Below the pieces are notes generated by a model. It did no database searches. It was not told the DNA's origin and saw only the letters and a list, made by a program, of their open reading frames with translations. A program made the position numbers and the translations under genes. Below, piece after piece: positions 10,169 to 20,853 of a stretch of 64,000 bases of DNA (position 1 is the stretch's first letter; each line of letters begins with the position of its first letter). This DNA comes from Reticulitermes speratus. Taxonomy: Eukaryota > Arthropoda > Insecta > Blattodea > Rhinotermitidae. The stretch is from positions 32,537,611 through 32,601,610 of the forward strand of contig JAJKFL010000011.1 of the NCBI GenBank assembly GCA_021186555.1, written 5' to 3'.

Positions 10169-10598
10169 TATTCAAATACGTTTTTTGTGAGGAGTCACTC
10201 TATTCGAGAGAGAGTTTTGACCTCTTGTCATAAAATGAGGAGAAAGGGGGCTTTTAGAGATGTTAGGGCGCACTACTTAGCACACTCCTACGTCTCAGTA
10301 CATGCCCTTTAACACTCAGTGCTCTTACTCCAAGCCACACCAATATTCCCTTTGTTTTTACAGGACTCTCAATCACTGCAATATGCCCCTCATTTCCGTA
10401 CGATTCTATCTAAAGTAATTCTAACATTCCCTTCATTTTCTCGTAGTCCTATTGCAAGCCATTCTGTGATGTTCTTAGATTTCAACAGAGCAATCTCTGG
10501 TCCTTCGTCCAGCATAGGATACATGGATGCATCTGATAATCTTCCTCAAAGCAAACAATATCCTCCTCACATTTCCTAACATTTCAAATACCAACGCT
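10169..10598. other. Unassigned sequence
   Basis: Nothing recognised. One 86-codon open frame on the plus strand (10319-10579) has no motif. Confidence 0.45.
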
Positions 10599-11163
10599 AG
10601 TAATTTGAGCCTCTAAAGTACAGTGGTAATTATATGTACCGTGTGCTGCAACACTAAACTTCTCTGCATTTTGACACACAGCGTAAACACGTGATTAGTA
10701 CCACTCTCAGAAGTAATTTAAGCCTCTAAAGCACAGTGGTAATTATATGTACCGTGTGCTGCAACACTAAACTTCTCTGCATTTTGACACACAGCGTAAA
10801 CACGTTATTAGTACCACTCTCAGAAGTAATTTAAGCCTCTAAAGCACAGTGGTAATTATATGTACCGTGTGCTGCAACACTAAAATTCTCTGCATTTTGA
10901 CACACAGCGTAAACACGTGATTAGTACCACTCTCAGAAGTAATTTAAGCCTCTAAAGCACAGTGGTAATTATATGTACCGTGTGCCGCAACAATAAACTT
11001 CTCTGCATTTTGACACACAGCGTAAACACGTGATTAGTACCACTCTCAGAAGTAATTTAAGCCTCTAAAGCACAGTGGTAATTATATGTACCGTGTGCCG
11101 CAACAATAAACTTCTCTGCATTTTGACACACAGCGTAAACACGTGATTAGTACCACTCTCAGA
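10599..11163. repeat. 113-bp tandem repeat, 5 copies
   Basis: Units begin at 10599, 10712, 10825, 10938 and 11051, all exactly 113 bp apart. Copies differ at a few sites, such as GTGCTGCAACACT versus GTGCCGCAACAAT. Part of the unit (AGTGGTAATTATATGTACC) recurs in diverged form at about 29957-30000, so the unit probably derives from a dispersed repeat. Confidence 0.93.
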
Positions 11164-11258
11164 ATAAATATATGTAATTTACCAACGTAGTGTTAAGAGG
11201 CAGGATTTTTGTGATAGAAACTAAAATTTAAATATGTTACATGTAAAGGGTTGAAAGT

Positions 11259-11410
11259 TCGGCCATTATCGCCGGCCTCTCCTTGCGGAGGGAGGCTCGG
11301 GTTCGATCCTGCGCTATTCTATATGAGGGTTATGCTAGATAAAGTGACACTGGGACAGGTATTTCTGTGAGAACTTCTATTTTTCCCTGTAGGTATCATT
11401 CCATACACAT
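11259..11410 (+). mobile_element. SINE-D, diverged
   Basis: CGCCGGCCTCTCC, CTCGGGTTCGATCCTGCG (box B) and GTGACACTGGGACAGG align with the SINE-D at 60712. The 5' head start is eroded. Confidence 0.65.
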
Positions 11411-11940
11411 TCTTATCTTAACACTATTCTTATCAGAAGGGCATCAACAAGGAAAGTAATGCTCTTTCGCATATCGGGTGAGCATTGGACTTGAGAAGTA
11501 GTTTCAGAGGGTTAAATGCTGCCTGGCCTGTGATCATTCTAAGGCTTAGAAATTTGTAACATCGAAAGTTTTCCCTTGAAAAAATAAAAAACGCAAGCTT
11601 TAAGCCCAAACTACTAGATGTAGGACTACCCGATTTCGGCCGCCCGATATTGGTACCTTTCTTTTCACGATGGTACATTTTTCATAAAATGTACACAGAT
11701 CGTTGGCCTTTTAAATTGTGTGCAGAGTGCTTGGAAATAGTAGCGTATATTTACACGTATTCTGAACTGAAGACCCTACACGACAGACAATATAGAAAAC
11801 AAAAATTCTGTAATTAATGTGGCTCAATTAAATTAATTAATAGTCATCACTATTACTGAATGTAATAACTTTCCTTTTGCCTGCAACGAATGCTTCGTAT
11901 TCAGCTACACCGAACCCACTGTTACAGACTAAACAACACA
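11411..11940. other. Unassigned sequence
   Basis: No family recognised. AT-rich near 11800-11870. Confidence 0.45.
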
Positions 11941-12456
11941 GGCAATGTGCGTATCAAGTAACACTGAGACGCGTTCGCATAACCATTGTTGCGGTGAAAA
12001 ATCAATAAGCATTAAATATCCTGTGTCTGTAGCCTCAGTTATCCAGCATGCAAAGCGCATGCGCAGTATTATATTGTCATCTGTGGCCTGTCTGGCTCTA
12101 CCATATTTTTCCACATTATCTCATAAACGGCACGATTTTCGGAAAAAAGTTATTGAACATAAAATTTGTGTTTTGATTTTGTCTACAACTTTTGTCTGAA
12201 ACATTTCTCATTCTAAAAAGAATTAAGCGAGATATTACCATAAATGTACATAGGTCTTCATGTAAAGTGTCCGTTATTCTTGTCATATTTTAATGCAACT
12301 TGAATTTTCTCAACAGATTTTCAAAAAATACTCAAATATCAAATTTCATGAAAATCTGTCGAGTGGGAGCCCAGTTGTTCCATGCGGACGAACAGATAGA
12401 TAAGACATGAAAAATCCAATAGTCGCTTTTCGCAATTCTGCGAAGGCAACTAAAAC
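11941..12456 (+). mobile_element. G-repeat copy 1 (dispersed, about 515 bp)
   Basis: The left part has GCGTTCGCATAACCATTGTTGC and CAGCATGCAAAGCGCATGCGC. The middle has TTCATAAA-rich text and CATTTCTCATTCTA. The right part reads GTGGGAGCC...GGACGAACAGATAG...AGTCGCTTTTCGC...GCGAAGGC. Related copies are at 22043, 25555, 30313, 51177 and 63523. GCGTTCGC near both ends is inverted. I cannot assign a class; it is non-autonomous. Confidence 0.75.
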
Positions 12457-12883
12457 CTTTTCATTCTACGTTAACAAAATGCACACCACAAGCAAACAAA
12501 AAACATTTGATTGGTTTTATTCTGTTTCTTCGTACAATAGGTGACGCAATAAACATTCACAACATAGCCAATCAATGTACAAAAAATCTTCCACAAATGA
12601 AAAGTGTTAATGGTGCACAGTTAATATATTATCAGCATAAGGTAGCAGTGTGTCTAACCAAAATACCATGAATGCATGCGTACGAGCAGGTCTACACTGT
12701 AAGCATAATATATACCAACACAGTAAGGTTTGTCTGCGACATCATGACCTACTGAACTACCGAACGGATCTTTCCAAGATACACATATTTAGAAAGCTTA
12801 TGATTCGGCATCGATGGCAATTAATTCCTTCTCAAAAACTGTTTTTACAACAAAGACTAACGTTAAGTTTTGACATTGCAGGC
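12457..12883. other. Unassigned sequence
   Basis: No recognised element. A 93-codon plus-strand frame (12650-12931) has no known motif. Confidence 0.45.
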
Positions 12884-12942
12884 TCAAGCGGAGGCCAAGG
12901 GAAGCTACCATATTTCATGTATTTCCCTTAGCCACCGCTTGA
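12884..12942. repeat. Isolated 20-bp hairpin with 19-nt loop
   Basis: TCAAGCGGAGGCCAAGGGAA (12884-12903) pairs with TTCCCTTAGCCACCGCTTGA (12923-12942), 18 of 20 positions. It could be a short RNA hairpin, a recombination relic or the core of a tiny fold-back element. Confidence 0.6.
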
Positions 12943-13126
12943 GGCAGGACTGTCGATTTCAACGTTTTGTTGGTTATTTACACGTTGCTTATTATCGTTG
13001 ACGTCCGAAAGGAATTACCGAACATCAAGCATCAGTAAGTACAATATTTAATGTTTATTAAGATTAAGATGCTGTAATTTTTGTTGATTAAGTATTTTAC
13101 TGTTTACAAGTGCAAATTTCTTGGAG

Positions 13127-13324
13127 GGTTCGAATCTAGCCGGCGTCATGGATGTCTGTCTGTTGTGAGTGTTGTGTGCTGTCAGGTAGAGGTCTCTGCG
13201 ACGGGCTGATCACTCGTCCAGAGGAGTCCTACCGAGTGTTGTGTGTCTGAGTGTGATCGTGAAGCGTCGAAAAATGAGGCTGCCTAGGCCCCCAAGGGGC
13301 TGTCGAGCCATTGGGAAAAAAAAT
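13127..13324 (+). mobile_element. SINE-A, 5'-truncated at box B
   Basis: It starts at GGGTTCGAATCT and runs through the body to an A9 tail. The A tail is followed directly by SINE-B sequence. It forms the outer left arm of the fold-back structure 13127-13747. Confidence 0.85.
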
Positions 13325-13492
13325 TGAAGGTAAAGTTCACCCTTGAACAGGCCATGAAGGCCCAGAGGGGAGTAGAGGTATAGTTCTACTCTTTCTTTAA
13401 CCTCGGCGCTAGATGGGGGTGGATGGTCAACGCCACGCCCAGGCCGCTTTACTCCCGGGAATGACCCGGTACCCATTGTACAGGAGGCTGGG
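13325..13492 (-). mobile_element. SINE-B, 3' half, inverted
   Basis: Tail-proximal text AAAGTTCACCC and GGCCATGAAGGCCCAG, then AACCTCGGCGCTAGATGG, CACGCCCAGGCCGCTTTA and ACCCATTGTACAGGAGGCTGGG. The tRNA head is missing; the sequence switches to the opposite orientation at 13493. Confidence 0.82.
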
Positions 13493-13546
13493 TATACCTC
13501 TACTCCCCATCTGGGCCTTCATGGCCTGTTCTAGGGTGAACTTTAA
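13493..13546 (+). mobile_element. SINE-B 3' end in opposite orientation
   Basis: TACCTCTACTCCCC, TGGGCCTTCATGGCC and AGGGTGAACTTTA are the inverse of 13327-13383. This is the inner part of the right arm of the fold-back. Confidence 0.82.
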
Positions 13547-13806
13547 TTTTTTTTTCCAATGGCTCGACAGCCCCTTGGGGGCCTAGGCCGCCTCATTTTT
13601 CGAGGCTTCATGATCACACTTTTTAGACACACCACACTCGGTAGGACTCCTCTGGACGAGTGATCAGCCCGACGCAGAGACCTCTACCTGACAACATACA
13701 ACACTCACAAGAAAGACATCCATGCCCCAGGTGGGATTCGAACCCACAATCCCAGTAAGTGAGCGGCCGCAGACCCACGCCTTAGACCGCACGGCCACTG
13801 GGATCG
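13547..13806 (-). mobile_element. SINE-A, full length
   Basis: A T run at the left (A tail of the minus copy), full body, box B (GGGATTCGAACCC in plus reading) and the complete head ending CACTGGGATCGG. It forms the outer right arm of the fold-back and keeps the head that the left copy lacks. Confidence 0.88.
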
Positions 13807-14215
13807 GCTTACCTTTACTTTTAGTAGCACAAAATTCGCTAAGGCTATGTGTAGAGTTATAGGCTAAGCTTTTCCATCTCTATTATACGCAGGTCTATCT
13901 CCTGACATAAAGATAGCTTATGTATATATAAAGTGCATCTTGACTTGTTTAAACAACTTTATTGCAGATGAGTGATATGTCGCAATCATCTTCAGATATA
14001 TGATAACAGAAAAGTCTATGGAGACGACGTAAGTGGTAAGTCACGTAGGCTCTCAATGACTGACAGTTTACCCTTTAATACTGTGAAACACGAATCCCGT
14101 CTAAATAATACACAACAGAATTCAGATCCTACCGTCCTACTGCACGTCCATTAAGAACACCAAAACACAAAAATAACACCAAACACGAAAATAACACTGT
14201 GTGAGGAAATATAGA
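13807..14215. other. Unassigned sequence
   Basis: Nothing recognised except short AACACCAAA/AAAATAACAC direct repeats at 14153-14200. Confidence 0.45.
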
Positions 14216-14402
14216 AAAAGGTAAGGTTGTCCGTGTGCATGCCATAAAGACATATCGGGGATGGAGGTACAGCTCCATTGTACCATACCCTCGGCCATAC
14301 ATGGATGTGAGTTGTGATCTTAATGCTCGCGGCCGCTTTACCATGGGGGGGGGGGGGGGGGAGGCGCCCCTTCCAGCCATTGAATAGGAGGCTGCGGTTA
14401 CT
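14216..14402 (-). mobile_element. SINE-B, diverged, headless
   Basis: AAGGTAAGGTTGTCC, GCGGCCGCTTTACC and CATTGAATAGGAGGCTG place it in the SINE-B2 subtype on the minus strand. A G18 run at 14345-14362 interrupts it. The tRNA head is absent. Confidence 0.65.
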
Positions 14403-14489
14403 TACAGGAATCAGGGTAAAAAAATGTGTGGGCAAAATGTAGGGTTAAAGATGGTACACATATTTACCACCTAGACGGTATATATAAAA

Positions 14490-14586
14490 AAAAGGTAAAG
14501 TTCACCCTATAACATGCCATGAAGTCACAGAGGGGAAGTAGAACTGTAGTTCTACTCTTTCTTTGACGTCGGCGCTAGATGGAGGT
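14490..14586 (-). mobile_element. SINE-B 3' fragment
   Basis: AAAGGTAAAGTTCACCC, GCCATGAAG and GGCGCTAGATGGAGGT match the 3' end of SINE-B. It is cut just before the following SINE-A. Confidence 0.75.
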
Positions 14587-14607
14587 GGGATCGGCGAATA
14601 CATACTT

Positions 14608-14866
14608 TTTTCTGTTTCCATGGCGCAACAGCCCCTAGTGGGCCAGGGTCGCCTCATTATCGAGGCTTCACGATCACACTTTAGACACACCACACTCGGT
14701 AGGACTCCTCTGGACGAGTGATCAGCCCGACGCAGAGACCTCTACCTGACAACACACAACACTCACAAGAGACAGACATTCATGCTCCCGGCGGGATTCG
14801 AACCCACAATCCCAGCATGCGAACGGCCGAAGACCCACGCCTTAGACCGCGCGGCCACTGGGATCG
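14608..14866 (-). mobile_element. SINE-A, full length
   Basis: Complete body and head on the minus strand. Probable duplication GCGAATACATACTT/GCGAATAAATACTT (14594-14607, 14867-14880; 13 of 14). Confidence 0.87.
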
Positions 14867-14880
14867 GCGAATAAATACTT

Positions 14881-15695
14881 ACCTAACAATAATTAAGCTG
14901 TGTATACGGTAATATTAGTTACCATAACAACTGAATTCTAAACACAACTGGAAGCACACCATCAAAGTCATACATAAAGATTCACAAATAGGAGCAGGGT
15001 ACCACCTTGGTAAACCAGCACTCTATTAGGCAAAGTATTTTAATGACGCTGTATCAACTTTAGGGGTTGGATAGTACCCAATAAGATGCAGGACTAGCCG
15101 GGATACTTCAGACTCATGACTACCGTGCTTCGACTCCTGACAGATACAATTATACCTTTCACCCTAATACCCAGATTGACTCAGAGACTCGCCTAACCTC
15201 CAGCGGTACAACAGCAGTTTCCAGACTCTACAAAATTGTCACCTCGATCACGGTCCAAGACGTCAGACAGGCTTTATCTTCATGGTTGCTATCGCAGCAA
15301 GACTACGAAATGTCTACTTCATAACACAGCACACAAAATTGGCAGCGGCGGCGTTCTTTGCAGTTTAGTAACCTTACTTTAAAATGTGGATAACTGAATG
15401 CAAAGCAGCGAAGTTGTGAGATATCGAACATCAACGAATTCCGTGAAAAAATATTCATGAGTTACTCAGCTAACTCAGTGTATGAAATTATGAAAAATAT
15501 GATATATATTGTATCAGTATGGCTGAATATCTCGACTGCCCGACAATTTTAGTGCCACTATCTTTTCTGAAATTTAAAGTAAAACCTGTCACACGGTACA
15601 GGTGCTGATAACTAGGTCTCAGACAGACATGGCCTTCATACCGGGTGTTCTTTTCTTTACTTAGAAGAACGTTTGACAGTGGTATGAAGAATGAC
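14881..15695. other. Unassigned sequence
   Basis: About 800 bp with no recognisable family and no open frame above 60 codons. Confidence 0.5.
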
Positions 15696-15736
15696 CGTTG
15701 AAGATGAAGGTGATACCTTCGTTCGAAACGTCAGGA
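15696..15736 (+). ncRNA. Hammerhead-like motif with 5-bp stem II
   Basis: TTGAAGA (first core base C to T), stem II GAAGG/CCTTC, GAAAC, GTC. Stem I is weak. Probably a decayed copy. Confidence 0.4.
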
Positions 15737-16215
15737 ACCTCTTACTGAGCGACGGAACGTCGCATCCCAAAAGACCTGAACCAATGTCGATAAACCGACA
15801 TTCTAAAGTAGGACTCACTGACTAATTCACTGACTAATTCACTCGCTGATTCACTCGCTCATTAACTTCGTGTAGCACAGTCATTACCTATCGCTGCTCA
15901 AGACAATATTCCTGTCCTTTAACGTCAAATAAATCTATTGCCCTAGCGCAATGACGACCTATCTTTTTACTGACGAAGTTTTACCTAACGCCGATGCTAG
16001 CGTCAGTACGCGGTTATATGACGGCGGGAGTCTGGAGGCAGCCATGACTACTGACCTTCAAACAGAAATTTTACGACGACAGAACTTGTTTATTTATTTT
16101 TTACTTATGCATACATTTTACTTCCTCCTTTACTCCCTTATTTATGTATTTATTTATTCATTATTTTTGCAGTGTTATACGAAGTAGGCGTACTTAAATT
16201 TAAGCAAGAAACCAG
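15737..16215. other. Short TCACTGACTAA repeats and unassigned sequence
   Basis: At about 15808-15865 there are degenerate copies of TTCACTGACTAA/TTCACTCGCTGA. The rest shows nothing I recognise. Confidence 0.5.
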
Positions 16216-16667
16216 TAAAGTGCTACATTTGTAAGCATATCTTTGTGTGGTGCTGAAACGTGGACACTTCGGAAAGTAGATCAGAAGTAACTGGAAAGTT
16301 TTGAAAAGTGGTGCTGGAGAAGAATGGAGAAGATCAGTTGGACCGATCGTGTGAGAAATGAAGAAGTATTACACAGAGTTAAGGAGGAGAGGAATATCGT
16401 ACGTACAATAAAAAGAAGAAAGGCTAACTGGATTGGTCACATGTTGCGTAGAAACTGCCTTCTGAAACATGTGATTGAAGGAAAGTTAGAGGGAAGGATA
16501 GAAATGACGGGAAGACGAGGGAGAAGGCGTAAGCAGCTACTGGATGACCTTAAGTAAAAGAAAGGATACCGGAAATTCAAAGAGGAAGAATACTAGATCG
16601 CAGTCTGTGGGGAACTCGCTTTGGAAAAGGCAGTGGACCTGTCGTAAGACAGACTGCGGAATGACGG
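16216..16667 (+). pseudogene. Non-LTR retrotransposon RT tail, family 1
   Basis: The frame reads GAETWTLRKVDQK, a stop, LESFEKWCWRRM and then an open stretch of 77 codons (16324-16557). This stretch includes KISWTDRVRNEEVL, RRKANWIGHMLRRNCLL and GRRGRRRKQLLDDLK. Such sequence is typical of the region after the RT domain of many insect non-LTR retrotransposons, often annotated as endonuclease-reverse transcriptase. At least two stops and a frameshift beyond 16557 break it. Only the last tenth or so of an element remains. The 3' end GTAAGACAGACTGCGGAATGA leads directly into the 77-bp array. Relatives are at 31660-31772, 51690-51785 and 52590-52690. The clade is not assigned. Confidence 0.82.
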
Positions 16668-16681
16668 TTATACGAAATGTG

Positions 16682-18989
16682 GTTTTGTGTACAGTCAATG
16701 TTACCTTTGTGCTGGAAGGCTAATGGAGAGGCAGTGATGATAGTCACGGCAACGGTAGGTTTTGTGTGCAGTCAATGTTACCTTTGTGCTGGAAGGCTAA
16801 TGGAGAGGCAGTGATGATAGTCACGGCAACAGTAGGTTTTGTGTGCAGTCAATGTTACCTTTGTGCTGGAAGGCTAATGGAGAGGCAGTGATGATAGTCA
16901 CGGCAACGGTAGGTTTTGTGTGCAGTCAATGTTACCTTTGTGCTGGAAGGCTAATGGAGAGGCAGTGATGATAGTCACGGCAACGGTAGGTTTTGTGTGC
17001 AGTCAATGTTACCTTTGTGCTGGAAGGCTAATGGAGAGGCAGTGATGATAGTCACGGCAACGGTAGGTTTTGTGTACAGTCAATGTTACCTTTGTGCTGG
17101 AAGGCTAATGGAGAGGCAGTGATGATAGTCACGGCAACGGTAGGTTTTGTGTACAGTCAATGTTACCTTTGTGCTGGAAGGCTAATGGAGAGGCAGTGAC
17201 GATAGTCACGGCAACGGTAGGTTTTGTGTACAGTCAATGTTACCTTTGTGCTGGAAGGCTAATGGAGAGGCAGTGATGATAGTCACGGCAACGGTAGGTT
17301 TTGTTTGCAGTCAATGTTACCTTTGTGCTGGAAGGCTAATGGAGAGGCAGTGATGATAGTCACGGCAACGGTAGGTTTTGTGTACAGTCAATGTTACCTT
17401 TGTGCTGGAAGGCTAATGGAGAGGCAGTGATGATAGTCACGGCAACGGTAGGTTTTGTGTACAGTCAATGTTACCTTTGTGCTGGAAGGCTAATGGAGAG
17501 GCAGTGATGATAGTCACGGCAACGGTAGGTTTTGTGTGCAGTCAATGTTACCTTTGTGCTGGAAGGCTAATGGAGAGGCAGTGATGATAGTCACGGCAAC
17601 AGTAGGTTTTGTGTGCAGTCAATGTTACCTTTGTGCTGGAAGGCTAATGGAGAGGCAGTGATGATAGTCACGGCAACGGTAGGTTTTGTGTGCAGTCAAT
17701 GTTACCTTTGTGCTGGAAGGCTAATGGAGAGGCAGTGATGATAGTCACGGCAACGGTAGGTTTTGTGTGCAGTCAATGTTACCTTTGTGCTGGAAGGCTA
17801 ATGGAGAGGCAGTGATGATAGTCACGGCAACGGTAGGTTTTGTGTACAGTCAATGTTACCTTTGTGCTGGAAGGCTAATGGAGAGGCAGTGATGATAGTC
17901 ACGGCAACGGTAGGTTTTGTGTACAGTCAATGTTACCTTTGTGCTGGAAGGCTAATGGAGAGGCAGTGATGATAGTCACGGCAACGGTAGGTTTTGTGTA
18001 CAGTCAATGTTACCTTTGTGCTGGAAGGCTAATGGAGAGGCAGTGATGATAGTCACGGCAACGGTAGGTTTTGTTTGCAGTCAATGTTACCTTTGTGCTG
18101 GAAGGCTAATGGAGAGGCAGTGATGATAGTCACGGCAACGGTAGGTTTTGTGTACAGTCAATGTTACCTTTGTGCTGGAAGGCTAATGGAGAGGCAGTGA
18201 TGATAGTCACGGCAACGGTAGGTTTTGTGTACAGTCAATGTTACCTTTGTGCTGGAAGGCTAATGGAGAGGCAGTGATGATAGTCACGGCAACGGTAGGT
18301 TTTGTGTACAGTCAATGTTACCTTTGTGCTGGAAGGCTAATGGAGAGGCAGTGATGATAGTCACGGCAACGGTAGGTTTTGTGTACAGTCAATGTTACCT
18401 TTGTGCTGGAAGGCTAATGGAGAGGCAGTGATGATAGTCACGGCAACGGGAGGTTTTGTGTACAGTCAATGTTACCTTTGTGCTGGAAGGCTAATGGAGA
18501 GGCAGTGATGATAGTCACGGCAACGGTAGGTTTTGTGTGCAGTCAATGTTACCTTTGTGCTGGAAGGCTAATGGAGAGGCAGTGATGATAGTCACGGCAA
18601 CGGTAGGTTTTGTGTACAGTCAATGTTACCTTTGTGCTGGAAGGCTAATGGAGAGGCAGTGATGATAGTCACGGCACGGTAGGTTTTGTGTACAGTCAAT
18701 GTTACCTTTGTGCTGGAAGGCTAATGGAGAGGCAGTGATGATAGTCACGGCAACGGTAGGTTTTGTGTACAGTCAATGTTACCTTTGTGCTGGAAGGCTA
18801 ATGGAGAGGCAGTGATGATAGTCACGGCAACGGTAGGTTTTGTGTGCAGTCAATGTTACCTTTGTGCTGGAAGGCTAATGGAGAGGCAGTGATGATAGTC
18901 ACGGCAACGGTAGGTTTTGTGTGCAGTCAATGTTACCTTTGTGCTGGAAGGCTAATGGAGAGGCAGTGATGATAGTCACGGCACGGTAG
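16682..18989. repeat. 77-bp minisatellite, 30 copies with a 10-unit duplication
   Basis: Unit start GTTTTGTGTACAGTCAATG; 30 copies cover 2,308 bp (two copies lack one A). Variants at the start (GTGTAC, GTGTGC, GTTTGC) and at the end (AACGGTAG, AACAGTAG) act as markers. Copies 2-11 (16759-17528) and 12-21 (17529-18298) carry the same marker order and differ at one site I can see (GTGACG in copy 7). A 770-bp block was therefore duplicated recently. No unit is open in a useful frame. Confidence 0.95.
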
Positions 18990-19019
18990 GTTTTCTTACA
19001 GCTAAATAAAAAGGCGGGT

Positions 19020-19240
19020 CATACTGCGCATCGTAGTCGAGTACTCAGCACTTTGCTTCGTATTCGACAGGTCTCCTGTTCGAATCTTGACCCCTGTACC
19101 GGCTATAGGCCCTACTGACTGAAGTTTTTTGTGGTCTTTCTCAGTTCCCCAACGCAAATTTTGGGGTGGTATCTCAAAGTACGTCACGGCCGCTTGCTTC
19201 TATATCCTTCCCATTTAACTGTGCACCCATTATCAACATT
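19020..19240 (+). mobile_element. SINE-E (tRNA-like), diverged
   Basis: GTAGTCGAGTACTCAGCACTTTG, GTATTCGACAGGTCTCCTGTTCGAATC (box B-like GTTCGAATC), GTGGTCTTTCTCAG and CACGGCCGCTTGCTTC match the pattern of copies at 26020 and 49362. Confidence 0.6.
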
Positions 19241-19286
19241 ACAGGCCTACAGCTTAACACAACGACAGCAACTTTATGTGAAAAAC

Positions 19287-19598
19287 GTTAAGGTAAGAGA
19301 GGTTAAGCGTTACCTGTCCACGCCATGAAGGCATGTATGGGGAGCAGAGGTATAGCTCCACTCATTCTTAACCTCAGCGTTACGTGGGGGGTGAGTTGTC
19401 AACGCCACGCCCCGGCCGCTTTACCCCCCGTGTAAGAACCCCGGTACCCACTGAAGAGGAGGCTGGGTGGGCCCCAGAGGCGGTCTGGACGTTTTGGAGA
19501 AGAGGAAAATCTCGTGCTTATACCGGGATTCTAACCCCAGACCGTCCAGCCCGTAGCCTAGTCACTATACTGACTGCGCTATCCTGGCTCCCCGCGTT
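19287..19598 (-). mobile_element. SINE-B2, near full length
   Basis: Minus-strand copy with tail AAGGTAA, CACGCCCCGGCCGCTTTACC, ACCCACTGAAGAGGAGGCTGGG, CGGTCTGGACG, GAGGAAAATCTCG, a box B-like GGGATTCTAACCCC and the head CTAGTCACTATACTGACTGCG. Confidence 0.83.
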
Positions 19599-19639
19599 GT
19601 AAAGAGAAATGTAAATAAATAAATAATACGAGATTTCAG

Positions 19640-19855
19640 GCTTTCACTGCGGCGTAGTTCAGGGATATTGCGCGACGTAGGTTGGTAATTTGTCATCGAC
19701 GTTTCGGGAAAACCTATTGCTCCCATCTTCAAGGGTAAAGCAGTCCAAGAAGACTTATTTTAACCTTTGACTATAAGACAGATGCGCATGTCCCGAAACG
19801 TCGGTAACAAACAGCAATCCTACGCCGCGCAACATCGTACAAGAGCGAAACCTAA
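19640..19855. mobile_element. Penelope-type inverted-repeat unit
   Basis: The left arm runs to CGACGTTTCGGGA and the right arm starts TCCCGAAACGTCGGTAAC; both have GCGCGRCGTAGG-like text outside. A hammerhead-like motif lies at 19694-19736 (minus): CCTTGAAGATGGGA with stem II GGGA/TCCC and GAAACGTCG. The right arm keeps only the GAAACGTCGGT half (19793-19813). Confidence 0.55.
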
Positions 19856-20214
19856 ATAAATATTGTTCAGGTAAGCGACTATCAGCTTTGAAAGTACTCC
19901 GTTCTATGCAGTGTCAGCGTAGTATGGTTCTTGGTCACCCCTGAGACTGGTTAATCTTGCATATTTTATAGATTTGAGGCGAATAAGTCTGATTATAAAC
20001 AGGTTATCATACACGTAGACCTACGGGGTTGATCCGCTTATCGTGCGATTGACATGCCGCGGCTAATACCGTCTAAAATCCAGTTCATTTTTATATGACA
20101 ACCAAATTAATCTATTGGAATTATAATCAAATTGTTTATTCCCCCAACATTCCAATTGTCTGAGTTTCTATGAAAGGGTACGAAGGCCAAGAATTCGAAT
20201 TATTTTCTATTAAC
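19856..20214. other. Unassigned sequence
   Basis: No recognisable element. Confidence 0.45.
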
Positions 20215-20545
20215 CAGCAATTATCTTCTTGCAGCAGGGTCCTTCTTGAGAAGCTGACAGTTGCTGAAATAGTAAAAAAAAAAAAAATTCTGCAATTTAT
20301 TATTATCATGTTCGCCAAAAACCTGCTGCCGGTCCCTATCCTGAGCCAGATTAATCCAGTCCAAGCTATCCCATTCTATTCAAGATCAATTTTAATATTA
20401 TCCTCCCATTTCTAGGTCTTCCAAGTGGTTTATTTCCTTCAGCCGTCCCCACCAAGGTCCTACATTCATCGTTCTTCTCCCCCATACGTGTCAAGTGCTC
20501 CACCCATCTCATCATCCATAATTTGATCATTTTAACAGCACACGT
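20215..20545 (-). pseudogene. Non-LTR RT tail, family 2, decayed
   Basis: Minus-strand text encodes pieces such as MMRWVEHLTRMGE and NKPLGRPRN, matching the better copy at 59702-59938 ([26 protein letters not shown]). The non-coding end (SFSRRTLL-like, AAGGACCCTGCTGC) is also kept. Frameshifts and an A run near 20275-20286 interrupt it. Confidence 0.7.
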
Positions 20546-20853
20546 GGCTGTGTGCACGTGGCTTACACGGGTTTGTGCAGCTTATAGCTTCTCCTGTTCT
20601 CTGTAATGTCACTGTGGTGCAGGCAGCTGTCGGTGGCCTCCTTATGTTGCTCCTGATCCCATTAATGGCCGGAACGGAGATACGTTAGTTTCCGGTAATC
20701 CGTTGTCACATAGACGTCCAAGACAGTCTAACGTGTCCAGTAGGCCTATTTCCTAATAGCCGTAATGCCGTATCAGCACGCTCCTGTTTCACGGTACGAC
20801 TAGCTGTTCGCCATCCGAACAACGACGGTTGTCAGTAGCGGCTTGAGCACATA
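20546..20853. other. Unassigned sequence
   Basis: Nothing recognised. Confidence 0.45.

Noticed and set aside
16682-18989. CRISPR-like regular array
   Set aside because: Units are contiguous with no unique spacers, there are no cas genes, and the context is eukaryotic.
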